Shown here piece after piece: positions 1 through 6,414 of a stretch of 11,929 nt of DNA. Source of the DNA: Lachnospiraceae bacterium (GTDB lineage: Bacteria > Bacillota > Clostridia > Lachnospirales > Lachnospiraceae); NCBI GenBank assembly GCA_024695225.1, contig JAILIO010000228.1, forward strand, positions 1-11,929. Direction: 5' to 3'. The notes beneath the pieces were generated by a model that searched no databases, was not told where the DNA came from, and worked only from the letters and a program-made list of their open reading frames with translations. The position numbers and the translations under genes were made by a program. Position 1 is the stretch's first letter. Every line of letters begins with the position of its first letter.

Positions 1-214
1 CTATGACAACCGTCAGCATATGCATGACCTGGCTGCCCACAGAGACTGCGCTTGTGGCTTCAACCCCGTTATACCGGCCGATCACATACAGATCCACCAG
101 TCCGTAAAAGGTCTGGAGAAAACAGGATATCAGATAAGGCACGGAAAACCTGAGCAGGAGCCCTGCCACATTGCCCTTTGTCAGATCATAGTCTCTTTTA
201 TTTACACTTCCCAT
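1..214 (-). CDS. MATE family efflux transporter, N-terminal part (runs off the left edge)
   Basis: Translating the minus strand from the ATG at 214 gives an uninterrupted 71-residue N-terminus beginning MGSVNKRDYDLTKGNV. It continues with LISCFLQTFYGLVDLYVIG, then ATSAVSVGSQVMHMLTV. The LTKGN start, the (L)QTFYGLVDLYVIGR stretch in the first membrane helix and the ATSAVSVGSQ motif are typical of MATE (multi-antimicrobial extrusion) exporters, which couple Na+ or H+ entry to export of drugs or metabolites across the membrane. Only about one sixth of a usual ~450-residue MATE protein is present, because the gene leaves the window. The start is supported by an AAGGG ribosome-binding site about 8 nt upstream and by an in-frame stop farther upstream. 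The substrate cannot be told. The gene diverges from the tRNA operon to its right. Confidence 0.9.
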   Translation of the reverse strand, partial: MGSVNKRDYDLTKGNVAGLLLRFSVPYLISCFLQTFYGLVDLYVIGRYNGVEATSAVSVGSQVMHMLTVVI

Positions 215-252
215 ACAGTTCCCTTCGATTTGCTGTTTCTTTTCCGCAGATA

Positions 253-281
253 TTTTTACTACATTTTTCTGCTTCTGTCAC
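253..281 (-). promoter_or_regulatory. Candidate promoter for the MATE gene
   Basis: On the minus strand GTGACA (281-276; five of six bases match the -35 consensus) is followed after 17 nt by TAAAAA (258-253; four of six match the -10 consensus). This would start transcription about 30 nt before the MATE ATG. The -10 match is poor, so the call is tentative. Confidence 0.35.
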
Positions 282-290
282 TTTTTGTCC

Positions 291-450
291 TTTCCCCACT
301 GAAGTCCTGCCAACTTTCAGATCATCGTCACTTGTAACGTTTTACCTCTCTTCTCCCGCTGCAGTCCTGTCTTTCTTAAGATCATTGTCGCCTGTACCGG
401 CTTTGTCCTTCTCCGGTTGCACTCCTGCCAACTTTCAGATCATCGTCATC
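291..450. repeat. Three degenerate tandem repeats with ~59-nt period
   Basis: Three head-to-tail imperfect copies begin near 291, 351 and 409, giving periods of 60 and 58 nt. The best conserved part of each reads, on the plus strand, as a pyrimidine-rich TTCTCC-like start, a GCAGTCCTGCC-like block, then CAGATCATCGTCA. The last block occurs at 318-330 and 436-448 and as a variant at 378-390. A further partial copy may precede 291. The period is not a multiple of three and stops interrupt the frames, so this is not a coding repeat. The array lies upstream of both the MATE gene and the tRNA promoter. Confidence 0.75.
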
Positions 451-518
451 CGGCGGGACGTCATCATTTGTCTGTATACAGATCGTATAATTTCTGCATT
501 CAGGTCATATACTTTCTG

Positions 519-547
519 TTGACACCTTCGATTTCTCGTGCTATATT
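519..547 (+). promoter_or_regulatory. Strong sigma-A type promoter of the tRNA operon
   Basis: A perfect -35 box TTGACA (519-524) and a -10 box TATATT (542-547; five of six consensus bases) are separated by 17 nt. Transcription would start near 554-557, about 15 nt before tRNA-Ile, which suits a stable-RNA operon. Confidence 0.88.
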
Positions 548-569
548 CTTTTTTGCGCGGAAATTCCGT

Positions 570-643
<74 letters not shown>

Positions 644-664
644 ATATCACAAATACCGTGGTAA

Positions 665-735
665 GGCGACATAGCCAAGCGGTAAGGCAAGGGTCTGCAA
701 CCCCCGTATCCCCGGTTCGATTCCGGGTGTCGCCT
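665..735 (+). tRNA. tRNA-Cys (anticodon GCA)
   Basis: Acceptor GGCGACA (665-671) pairs with TGTCGCC (728-734). The discriminator is T735, the expected base for cysteine tRNA. The T arm CCCGG/CCGGG encloses TTCGATT, and the anticodon GCA is at 697-699 in loop CTGCAAC. The anticodon stem is unusually weak: 690-694 (AGGGT) faces 702-706 (CCCCG), so only the three central G-C pairs form and both end pairs are mismatched. CCA is not encoded. The product should charge cysteine and read UGC/UGU codons, if the stem is tolerated. Confidence 0.93.
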
Positions 736-741
736 ATGTTT

Positions 742-764
742 ACGGCGGGGTAAGCCCCCGCCGT
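742..764 (+). other. GC-rich hairpin between tRNA-Cys and tRNA-Asn
   Basis: ACGGCGGGG (742-750) is perfectly complementary to CCCCGCCGT (756-764), with a 5-nt loop. No T-run follows (GATATATTCC comes next), so it is not a standard intrinsic terminator. It could be a processing signal in the tRNA precursor, or a partial attenuator lowering tRNA-Asn relative to the upstream tRNAs. Confidence 0.75.
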
Positions 765-771
765 GATATAT

Positions 772-843
<72 letters not shown>

Positions 844-898
844 AACGATATTTTGCTTGTACTTATTTATTGACAGTTAGCGGATTTCACCACAAGGA

Positions 899-927
899 TG
901 CTCTCAACACAGTTGAGGGCATTTTTT
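899..927 (+). terminator. Intrinsic terminator of the tRNA operon
   Basis: TGCTCTCAAC (899-908) pairs with GTTGAGGGCA (912-921) over 10 bp with one G-U pair and a 3-nt loop, and is followed by six T (922-927). On the opposite strand the hairpin lacks a T-run, so it would end transcripts of the CvpA operon poorly if at all. Confidence 0.9.
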
Positions 928-936
928 ATTTGTTTT

Positions 937-1323
937 CTAGGATAAGAGATGGAGGTTCACCAGAGCCATTCTCATGAACCACAAGAGGATCAGCCCTTCC
1001 AAGGCTCCTGCCATGGCGCCCAGAAGGGAATCCACAAATCTTATGGGACCCGCTTCCCTAAGCCCGCTCAGGGTGTATCCCATATTGCCAACGACTTTGA
1101 AGATAAAAGAAAGAAGACCTATCCCGCCTGCGGGCAGGAATATTTTGTAATAATCATGTTCCTGAATATAATTCCAGATAAGCCAGATCATCCACAGACA
1201 GACAAGAGCCAGCACGAATTTGATAAGCGAGAATATCTCTCTTATTATCCCTCTTCTCCAGCCCGAGCGTATCCTCATGAAAAAAACTACGGCAAATACC
1301 ACCGCCATGATCGCAGGGATCAT
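937..1323 (-). CDS. CvpA-like integral membrane protein
   Basis: The 128-residue protein has about four hydrophobic segments (roughly 1-16, 27-50, 62-80 and 98-117). It contains GWRRGIIREIFSLIKFVLAL near the N-terminus and RFVDSLLGAMAGALEGLILL near the C-terminus. These match the two signatures of the CvpA/colicin V production family: a K/R-G-x-I/L-R-E segment and a D-x-x-x-G-x-x-x-G segment. Family members are small inner-membrane proteins linked to colicin V export, envelope function and biofilm growth, but the biochemical role is not settled. The start at 1323 is fixed by an in-frame stop 9 nt upstream and by an AGGTGA ribosome-binding site 6 nt before the ATG. That ATG overlaps the stop of the mini-ORF upstream (ATGA), so translation is probably coupled. 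It is the last gene of the minus-strand train. Confidence 0.8.
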   Translation of the reverse strand: MIPAIMAVVFAVVFFMRIRSGWRRGIIREIFSLIKFVLALVCLWMIWLIWNYIQEHDYYKIFLPAGGIGLLSFIFKVVGNMGYTLSGLREAGPIRFVDSLLGAMAGALEGLILLWFMRMALVNLHLLS

Positions 1324-1397
1324 CTGAGCTCACCTGTATCCGTTCCGCCACATCCCGAGAGACAGAATTTCAGGCATCCGCAAAATCCCCCTGTCAT
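1320..1397 (-). CDS. 25-codon mini-ORF: decayed duplicate of the end of the DUF5711 gene
   Basis: A small open frame begins at an ATG that overlaps the DUF5711 stop (ATGA, 1397-1394). It ends at a TGA that overlaps the CvpA start in the same way (1323-1320). An AGGTGA ribosome-binding site stands 6 nt before its ATG. The 25-residue product starts MTGGFCGCLKFC, is rich in Cys and Gly, and ends TDTGELR. Its last 17 residues align without gaps to the last 17 of DUF5711 (10 identical; 35 of 54 nt identical including the stop). I infer a tandem duplication of the 3' end of the upstream gene that has diverged but kept its frame and coupling signals. Whether a peptide with a function is made, or translation merely passes ribosomes on to the CvpA-like gene, cannot be told. 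Confidence 0.5.
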   Translation of the reverse strand: MTGGFCGCLKFCLSGCGGTDTGELR

Positions 1398-1413
1398 CTG
1401 AGTTCACCTGTAT
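1320..1413 (-). repeat. 20-nt direct repeat forming two identical stop/start junctions
   Basis: The minus-strand sequence ATACAGGTGARCTCAGATGA occurs at 1339-1320 and again at 1413-1394, 74 nt apart, with one difference in 20 bases. Each copy encodes TGELR plus stop for the upstream frame, supplies the AGGTGA ribosome-binding site, and provides the ATGA overlap for the downstream frame. Confidence 0.9.
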
Positions 1414-2587
1414 ATGTCCTGCCTTCGCCGTAGAGTGTAAGTTTTCTGATCGACGAAGGGGATGGTATCAGGACCTTTGTCCCCACGCCCAGATTACCGT
1501 TGTATTTAAGCCGCCCGGTGCCGGTGGTTATGATGCAGTCTGTTTCATTGTAGATGTACACATATCCGTTTCTCAAAAGGATATCTTTGTAATCTATGGA
1601 GAAATCATGGGAAAAGGTTAAATTTCCCGAGCCCCCGTAGACATCCAGCCTGTAGGACTGTCCTGCCTCCGTGGATTCAAAGACCAGACCTGCGCAGCCA
1701 TCGCCGAAATAAACGGATCTGATCTCATCGGAAATAATGGATTCACCTATGCTCACAGGCTTCTCAGCGCCCTTGTAAAACATGATCCGGGTGTCCGAAA
1801 CCGCCACACAGGTATCCTCCGATACAAATCTGAGAACGGGAGCCACGATATCCTTGTAATTGTAGCCGCTGACCAGATTGTCGGTCTCATTCTGACCCAC
1901 TCCGCCGAAATTGTAGAATGCCACATCCGTCTGAGTCTCGTCTCCCTTGACGCTGAGGTAGGAAACCGCCACCAGTTTTCCGGTGGGGGATACCGCCACG
2001 GATACCGGATAGCCTGAGGCCTGCATCGTGGCTTTGAACCTGGCGATCTCACCGCCGGTCTCGTCATACAGATATATCCATGTGACATCGGATTCATCCA
2101 TGACTGCTGCCACAAAACCCCCTTCAGACACGGCCACCCTGCTGACAGGTTTCAGGCATTCGATCTCAGTCAGAGGTTTATCCTCAGAAAACAGATAGAT
2201 GACACTGCCGCCTTTGTCACATATGGCGCCGGTTTTTCCCGCGACCACAGTGACAGGTGTCTGCATATCATAGGTGATATTCCAGACACTCTTTCCTGCG
2301 GAATCGATGCAGCCTGCCCCGTCCTTGCCGTACCACAAGAGACTGTTGCCTATGGTCTGGAAAGAAGAAGATGCGCCAACCTTCATATCCACCGCATCCA
2401 CCACGGCGCAGGTGTCATACACCCTAAGCCTGTACCTGACATAGACGATCAGACAAATAACTGCCAGAACTGCAGCGACAACAAGACCACTCCGCACATA
2501 AGACAGCCTGTGCTGTCTTATGCGCCTTTTGAGGTGGTCATCATCACGTTCTTTCTCTCCATCACGGACTAAATGAATATCCGGCAT
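1394..2587 (-). CDS. DUF5711 family membrane-anchored protein, probable beta-propeller
   Basis: The 397-residue protein has a charged cytoplasmic N-terminus (1-30, with KRRIRQHR), one membrane anchor at about 33-50 (SGLVVAAVLAVICLIVYV), and a large extracytoplasmic domain. That domain is rich in short beta-strands with recurring patterns such as VSRVAVSEGGFVAAVMD and VSVAVSPTGKLVAVSYLS. Such strand-turn-strand repeats suggest a WD40/PQQ-like propeller. I recognise the layout as the uncharacterised DUF5711 family seen in Lachnospiraceae; no catalytic motif is evident. The ATG lies 18 nt after the galM stop and has only a weak ribosome-binding site, so the exact start is less sure. Its end overlaps the mini-ORF and leads to the CvpA-like gene, suggesting two envelope proteins expressed together. 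Confidence 0.75.
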   Translation of the reverse strand: MPDIHLVRDGEKERDDDHLKRRIRQHRLSYVRSGLVVAAVLAVICLIVYVRYRLRVYDTCAVVDAVDMKVGASSSFQTIGNSLLWYGKDGAGCIDSAGKSVWNITYDMQTPVTVVAGKTGAICDKGGSVIYLFSEDKPLTEIECLKPVSRVAVSEGGFVAAVMDESDVTWIYLYDETGGEIARFKATMQASGYPVSVAVSPTGKLVAVSYLSVKGDETQTDVAFYNFGGVGQNETDNLVSGYNYKDIVAPVLRFVSEDTCVAVSDTRIMFYKGAEKPVSIGESIISDEIRSVYFGDGCAGLVFESTEAGQSYRLDVYGGSGNLTFSHDFSIDYKDILLRNGYVYIYNETDCIITTGTGRLKYNGNLGVGTKVLIPSPSSIRKLTLYGEGRTYTGELR

Positions 2588-2605
2588 AACCGCTTATCAG
2601 AGTCC

Positions 2606-3661
2606 TCAGCCGAATATGTACCGGGTTTCGGTATCATAGGGCTTATCAGGCCCGAAGTAAGGCTTTTCAAAGTTATCCTGGTTCACAGAGTCCGGATAAT
2701 ACTGGGTCTCCAGGCAAAGAGCTCCTCTTCTCTCGTAGGAGCGTCCTCCTTTGCCGGAAACACCGTCCAGATAATTGCCGGTGTAGAACTGGATGCCCGG
2801 AAGATCGGTCATAACCTTCATAACACGGCCTGTCACAGCTTCGCTCACAACCGCCACTTCCCTCATGACTCCTGTCTCACCGTCCAGGCAGAAATTATGG
2901 TCGTATCCGCCGCCCACGATCATGAGCTGGGGATCGTCCTTATTTACATCCTGACCCACGGTGCGGGATCCTGTGAAATCAAAGACCGTTCCGGCTACTT
3001 TTCTCAGTTCGCCGGTGGGTATGGAGCCCTCTCCCACGGGAGTGAAGGCGGATGCATTCAGTTTGACCCTGTGGCTGTCCACATTCCTGCCAGAAGCTTC
3101 CCCCGCCAGGTTGAAGTACGAGTGGTTTGTCATGTTGATCACTGCTTTTCTGTCGCAGGTCACATGATATTTTATGGACACGCCCTTCTCCAGCAGTGTA
3201 TATACAACGGTGACGTCCTTATTTCCCGGGAATCCCATATCCATATCGTCGGACTTCAGATGGAAGCAGACCGTTCCCTTCTCCTGATCTGTCTCCACAT
3301 CCCAGTAGCGCTTGTGGAATCCCTTTACATCATCCGAATGGAGATTGTTGGGGCCGTCGTCCTCTTTAAGCTTATACTCCGTGCCATCTATGGAGAATTT
3401 TGCGTTTGCTATGCGGTTTGCGCTGGGGCCCACGGTGGCGCCGAAGTAATTGGTGCCCTTCTCATAACCGGCGGCATCGTCAAAACCGAGCACCACATCC
3501 TCCACTTTTCCGTAACTGTCAGGAGCCTTAAGGCTCTGCAGTGTGGCGCCGAAATCCAGCACAGTGAAACCGTAACCCTCGTTATTCTCAAGGGTGAAAG
3601 CCCTGCACTTCCTGCCGTCCGATGTGCTTCCAAAATCCGATTCCGTTAATCTGATCTCCAT
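2606..3661 (-). CDS. galM: Aldose 1-epimerase (galactose mutarotase)
   Basis: The 351-residue protein interconverts the alpha and beta anomers of galactose and other aldoses in the cytoplasm, feeding the Leloir pathway. The hallmark residues of the GalM fold are present: ANRIANAKF with N82-R83, NNLH with H108, the catalytic histidine in NHSYFNLAG (H180), GGYDHNF with D254, and the catalytic glutamate in CLETQYYPDS (E318). Length is normal. An upstream in-frame extension is open to 3703, but I chose the ATG at 3661 because a strong GAGGAGG ribosome-binding site lies 6 nt before it and the family begins here. It follows recR after 74 nt, the largest gap in the train, so it may have its own control. 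No other galactose genes are in the window. Confidence 0.93.
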   Translation of the reverse strand: MEIRLTESDFGSTSDGRKCRAFTLENNEGYGFTVLDFGATLQSLKAPDSYGKVEDVVLGFDDAAGYEKGTNYFGATVGPSANRIANAKFSIDGTEYKLKEDDGPNNLHSDDVKGFHKRYWDVETDQEKGTVCFHLKSDDMDMGFPGNKDVTVVYTLLEKGVSIKYHVTCDRKAVINMTNHSYFNLAGEASGRNVDSHRVKLNASAFTPVGEGSIPTGELRKVAGTVFDFTGSRTVGQDVNKDDPQLMIVGGGYDHNFCLDGETGVMREVAVVSEAVTGRVMKVMTDLPGIQFYTGNYLDGVSGKGGRSYERRGALCLETQYYPDSVNQDNFEKPYFGPDKPYDTETRYIFG

Positions 3662-3735
3662 TTTGTCCTCCTCGTTCATATAGTTGTAGTATGCGCTTCC
3701 CACTCCGGGCAGGCGCTACTCAGGTTTCCTTCCCT

Positions 3736-4335
3736 TCAGATCTCCTTTCGCCCCTCCAGAGCGCGGAGCAATGTCACTTCGTCTATGTTCTCAAGATCAC
3801 CGCCCACGGGAACGCCGCTGGCTATCCTGCTGCACTTGACGCCGGCAGGTTTCACCAGCCTGGAGATATACATGGCCGTAGTCTCTCCCTCAAGGCTTGA
3901 ATTGGTGGCAATGATCACCTCTGAGATATCTTCCCTTGATATCCTTTCCATCAGTTCCTTTAACCTGATATCAGATGGACCGGTTCCCAGCATGGGGGAT
4001 ATATTTCCATGAAGCACATGATAAACACCCCTGTATCTGCCTGTTCTCTCATAAGCAGCCAGATCACGGGGGTTCTCCACCACCATTATAATGCTGTGAT
4101 CCCTCTTCTGATCGGAGCATACGGGGCACATTTCCGCATCGGTCAGATTCATGCACTCTTTGCAGTAACGGACGTTCTCCACCGCATCCATAAGCGCATC
4201 GGAGAGGCTCTTCACCCTCTCCCTGGGCTGTGAGATCAGATAGAAGGAAAGCCTCTGGGCCGTATGCCTGCCAATCCCCGGCAGTCGGGACAATTCCTCT
4301 GTCAGCCGGTTTATTGAAGAATTATATGTGTCCAC
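3736..4335 (-). CDS. recR: Recombination mediator RecR
   Basis: The 199-residue protein (usual length) works with RecF and RecO to load RecA on gapped DNA during repair. Order of elements: helix-hairpin-helix at about 10-34 (RLPGIGRHTAQRLSF), a C4 zinc finger with C58, C61, C70 and C73, a Toprim domain from about 81 (IIMVVENPRDLAAYERTG, and ATNSSLEGETTA at 143-154), and the C-terminal GVPVGGDLENIDEVTLLRAL segment. The start is a GTG one base after the ebfC stop. GGGGTGAT directly upstream, within the end of ebfC, is a weak ribosome-binding site, so translation is probably coupled to ebfC. The dnaX–ebfC–recR order is conserved in many bacteria. Confidence 0.97.
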   Translation of the reverse strand: MDTYNSSINRLTEELSRLPGIGRHTAQRLSFYLISQPRERVKSLSDALMDAVENVRYCKECMNLTDAEMCPVCSDQKRDHSIIMVVENPRDLAAYERTGRYRGVYHVLHGNISPMLGTGPSDIRLKELMERISREDISEVIIATNSSLEGETTAMYISRLVKPAGVKCSRIASGVPVGGDLENIDEVTLLRALEGRKEI

Positions 4336-4336
4336 A

Positions 4337-4648
4337 TCACCCCATCATCGATGAGGCTGCCTCATCTATCTGTGCGAAAACATCGTTGATCGCAGCCAGT
4401 ATGGTATCTTCAAGCATCTCCACATCATCGGGATCCACAGCCTCGGGCTTTATGGACACTGACTTGACAGTCTTGTCCCCACCTGCAACGATGGTCACAA
4501 CACCGCCGCCGGCGGTTCCCGTAAATTCAGTGGCCGCCAGTTTTTCCTGCTGTTCTTCCATCCTGCGCTGCATGCGCTGAGCCTGCTTGAGCATATTTGA
4601 CATGCCGCCGGGCATGGCTCCCATAGGGTATCCGCCTCTTTTTGCCAT
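4337..4648 (-). CDS. ebfC: YbaB/EbfC family nucleoid-associated DNA-binding protein
   Basis: The 103-residue protein belongs to the small dimeric YbaB/EbfC (B. subtilis YaaK) family, which binds DNA with tweezer-like dimers. It has the family's Gly/Met-rich N-terminus (MAKRGGYPMGAMPGGMSN), the long first helix (MLKQAQRMQRRMEEQQEKL), the strand region with GTAGGGVVTIVAGG, and the SVSIKPEAVDPDDVEMLED segment. An in-frame TTG at 4657 could be read as the start, but it would lie only 2 nt from the GAGGAG ribosome-binding site and overlap the dnaX stop. The ATG at 4648 lies 11 nt from it and fits the family N-terminus. The gene sits tightly between dnaX and recR. Confidence 0.93.
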   Translation of the reverse strand: MAKRGGYPMGAMPGGMSNMLKQAQRMQRRMEEQQEKLAATEFTGTAGGGVVTIVAGGDKTVKSVSIKPEAVDPDDVEMLEDTILAAINDVFAQIDEAASSMMG

Positions 4649-4653
4649 AATTA

Positions 4654-6408
4654 TCAATTCTCCTCTTCAACGGGAATCTTTAATTTACTTTCGAGTCCCT
4701 TTTTCACATCCATCTGCGGCTTTTCCTCTCCATCCTCGGACGGCACCGCCACAGAGACCTCAAGTTCCTGTCCCACATAAGCCTCAAAGACCTGGCGGAC
4801 ATGAGCCAGGCGTTCCCTTACCTGCTTTGTGAACACCCCGGGGGGCATGACCACTGTGACCTTGTTCCCCTCGATCACCGGTTCCCCTGTGCGCATGGCC
4901 ATCCTTTCGATGGGATCGTCATCGGTCTCCAAAACCTCCAGCCATTTGTCCTTCAGATCAGAGATCGGATGCTTTTTATTTGCGCTGCTGTCTCCGCCCT
5001 TATTTTTCGCCTTTTCCTCACTTTGGGATCCAGCCGCGGGCGCAGGAGCTGCTGCAGATGCAGGTTCAGCTGCGGATGCGGCGCTTACTTCGGGCGCAGG
5101 TTCAGGTGCCGCCACGGGTTCTGCCGCTTTCACGGGCGCAGTTTCAGGTGCCGCCACGGGTTCTGCCGCTTTCACGGGCGCAGGTTTAGCCACAGGTTCA
5201 GGTGTTGGTGCTGCCGCAGGCCTGACTGCCGCTTCGGTCTTCTCTACAGGCCCGGCAGCTGTTGCAGGCTTTGCCTGGGGCGCAGACACAGAATCTGCAG
5301 ACCCGGTTTCTGCTGTCATAAGGCTTATGACCTCACACTCCACAAGCACCCGTTTCTGGGACTCAAATCTGATCCTTCCGGTCAAAGCCGCGAAAGCACG
5401 GATATATCTGATCAGAAGGGACATATCGATATCTGCAGCGTCCTTCTGCATCCTTTCCAGATTATCGGGGCTTATGCCCAGCATCTCATTCAGCCCGCTC
5501 ACATCTCCGGAGGAAGCCTTCACAAGCATGAGATTTCTCAGGTACCAGGTGTAATCCTGAACAAATTTATATATCTCCCGGCCCTCAGTCACCAGCCGGC
5601 CTATGATATCTATGGCCTCCGGCACATCAGAACGCCTCATGGCGTTCAGAAAATCTGCAAACACTGCGGTATCCACGCTTCCCAAAGCGCGGAGCGCATC
5701 CTCATAGGTTATCTTATGTCCTCCGCCGTAGGAGCGGCATTCGTCCAAAAGGCTCAGGGAATCACGCATGGATCCGTCTCCCGCGGAGGCGATGTATCTC
5801 AGGGCATTCTCCTCTATCTCGATGGACTCCATATCGCACACATGGGCAAGCCTGTCCGCTATGACCGGCAATGATATGTATCTGAAGTCGTATCTCTGGC
5901 ACCTGGACAGTATGGTCTGCAAAAGCCTTCCGGGGTCAGTGGTACACAGTATGAACAGAGCGTACTCCGGAGGTTCCTCAAGGGTCTTCAAAAGAGCGTT
6001 TACCGAACTGTCCGTGAGCATATGGGCTTCATCTATGATGTAGACCTTTTTTTTCCCGCCCTGGGGAAGATACTGGACCTCATCTATGATGTTCCTCACA
6101 TATTCCACCTTGTTGGAGGATGCTCCGTCTATCTCAGCAACCGCAAGATTTGCGCCCCTGAGAATGGACTGACAGGTGGGACACACATTGCAGGGGCCGT
6201 CCTCCGTGGGATTCTCACAGTTTACGGCTCTTGCAAGGATCTTTGCCACTGTGGTCTTTCCCGTTCCGCGGGTTCCACAGAACAGATAGGCATGTCCTAT
6301 ATTTCCGTTCTTCAACTGCCCCTTAAGGGCCCGGACTATATGATCCTGTCCGCAGACATCGGAAAGTGTCTGGGGACGGTATTTGCGGTATAAAGCCTGA
6401 TAAGCCAT
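4654..6408 (-). CDS. dnaX: DNA polymerase III subunit gamma/tau (clamp loader ATPase)
   Basis: The 584-residue protein is the clamp-loader ATPase that opens and places the beta clamp and links the polymerase cores. It has Walker A GTRGTGKT (45-52), a four-cysteine zinc module (C64, C73, C76, C79), Walker B VYIIDEA (122-128), sensor 1 CTTDP (155-159), the SRC motif (168-170) and a sensor-2 segment GSMRDSLSLLD (212-222). The clamp-loader domain III follows to about 365, then an Ala/Pro/Glu linker (about 366-478) with a 14-residue tandem repeat, and a C-terminal tau-like domain (about 480-560). The ATG is 6 nt after the pfkA stop, with GGAG 11 nt upstream. I see no convincing frameshift signal for a separate gamma form. 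Confidence 0.97.
   Translation of the reverse strand: MAYQALYRKYRPQTLSDVCGQDHIVRALKGQLKNGNIGHAYLFCGTRGTGKTTVAKILARAVNCENPTEDGPCNVCPTCQSILRGANLAVAEIDGASSNKVEYVRNIIDEVQYLPQGGKKKVYIIDEAHMLTDSSVNALLKTLEEPPEYALFILCTTDPGRLLQTILSRCQRYDFRYISLPVIADRLAHVCDMESIEIEENALRYIASAGDGSMRDSLSLLDECRSYGGGHKITYEDALRALGSVDTAVFADFLNAMRRSDVPEAIDIIGRLVTEGREIYKFVQDYTWYLRNLMLVKASSGDVSGLNEMLGISPDNLERMQKDAADIDMSLLIRYIRAFAALTGRIRFESQKRVLVECEVISLMTAETGSADSVSAPQAKPATAAGPVEKTEAAVRPAAAPTPEPVAKPAPVKAAEPVAAPETAPVKAAEPVAAPEPAPEVSAASAAEPASAAAPAPAAGSQSEEKAKNKGGDSSANKKHPISDLKDKWLEVLETDDDPIERMAMRTGEPVIEGNKVTVVMPPGVFTKQVRERLAHVRQVFEAYVGQELEVSVAVPSEDGEEKPQMDVKKGLESKLKIPVEEEN
5101..5184 (-). repeat. 42-nt in-frame tandem duplication in the DnaX linker
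   Basis: Two adjacent 42-nt units (5101-5142 and 5143-5184) match at 41 of 42 bases. They encode two copies of a 14-residue APVKAAEPVAAPE-type block at residues 410-437 of DnaX. The near identity at DNA level implies a recent duplication in a disordered linker, where length changes are tolerated. Confidence 0.9.
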
Positions 6409-6414
6409 AAGGCG

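Larger units (their letters stand above)
215..569. other. Noncoding spacer between the MATE gene and the tRNA operon
   Basis: This 355-nt stretch holds no convincing gene. From left to right it contains the MATE ribosome-binding site and a weak candidate promoter (minus strand), the degenerate ~59-nt tandem repeats at 291-450, an AT-rich segment where I see nothing specific (about 451-518), and the strong plus-strand tRNA promoter at 519-547. Short open frames across it have no good ribosome-binding site and cross the repeats without a constant frame. Confidence 0.7.

Noticed and set aside
899..921. Terminator for the CvpA-like operon on the minus strand
   Set aside because: The hairpin is shared, but the minus-strand side is followed by TCCTTG and not a T-run, so only the plus-strand function is supported.
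2573..3649. Long plus-strand open frame of 358 codons
   Set aside because: It lies antisense to galM, whose catalytic motifs are intact on the minus strand, and its translation has no recognisable family character.
3662..3735. Terminator or regulatory hairpin between recR and galM
   Set aside because: Only short GCGC arms and a CCC/GGG pairing are visible, with no T-run; this is too weak to call.
4972..4978. Programmed -1 frameshift site (T AAA AAG) in dnaX for a gamma product
   Set aside because: The heptamer lacks the X-XXY-YYZ pattern (first base T, not A), and I saw neither an upstream ribosome-binding-like stimulator nor a clear downstream hairpin.
4801..5874. Long plus-strand open frames (357 and 241 codons) over dnaX
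   Set aside because: They are antisense to dnaX; their low-complexity Cys/Arg- or Ala/Gly-rich products are the mirror of the Ala/Pro linker codons.
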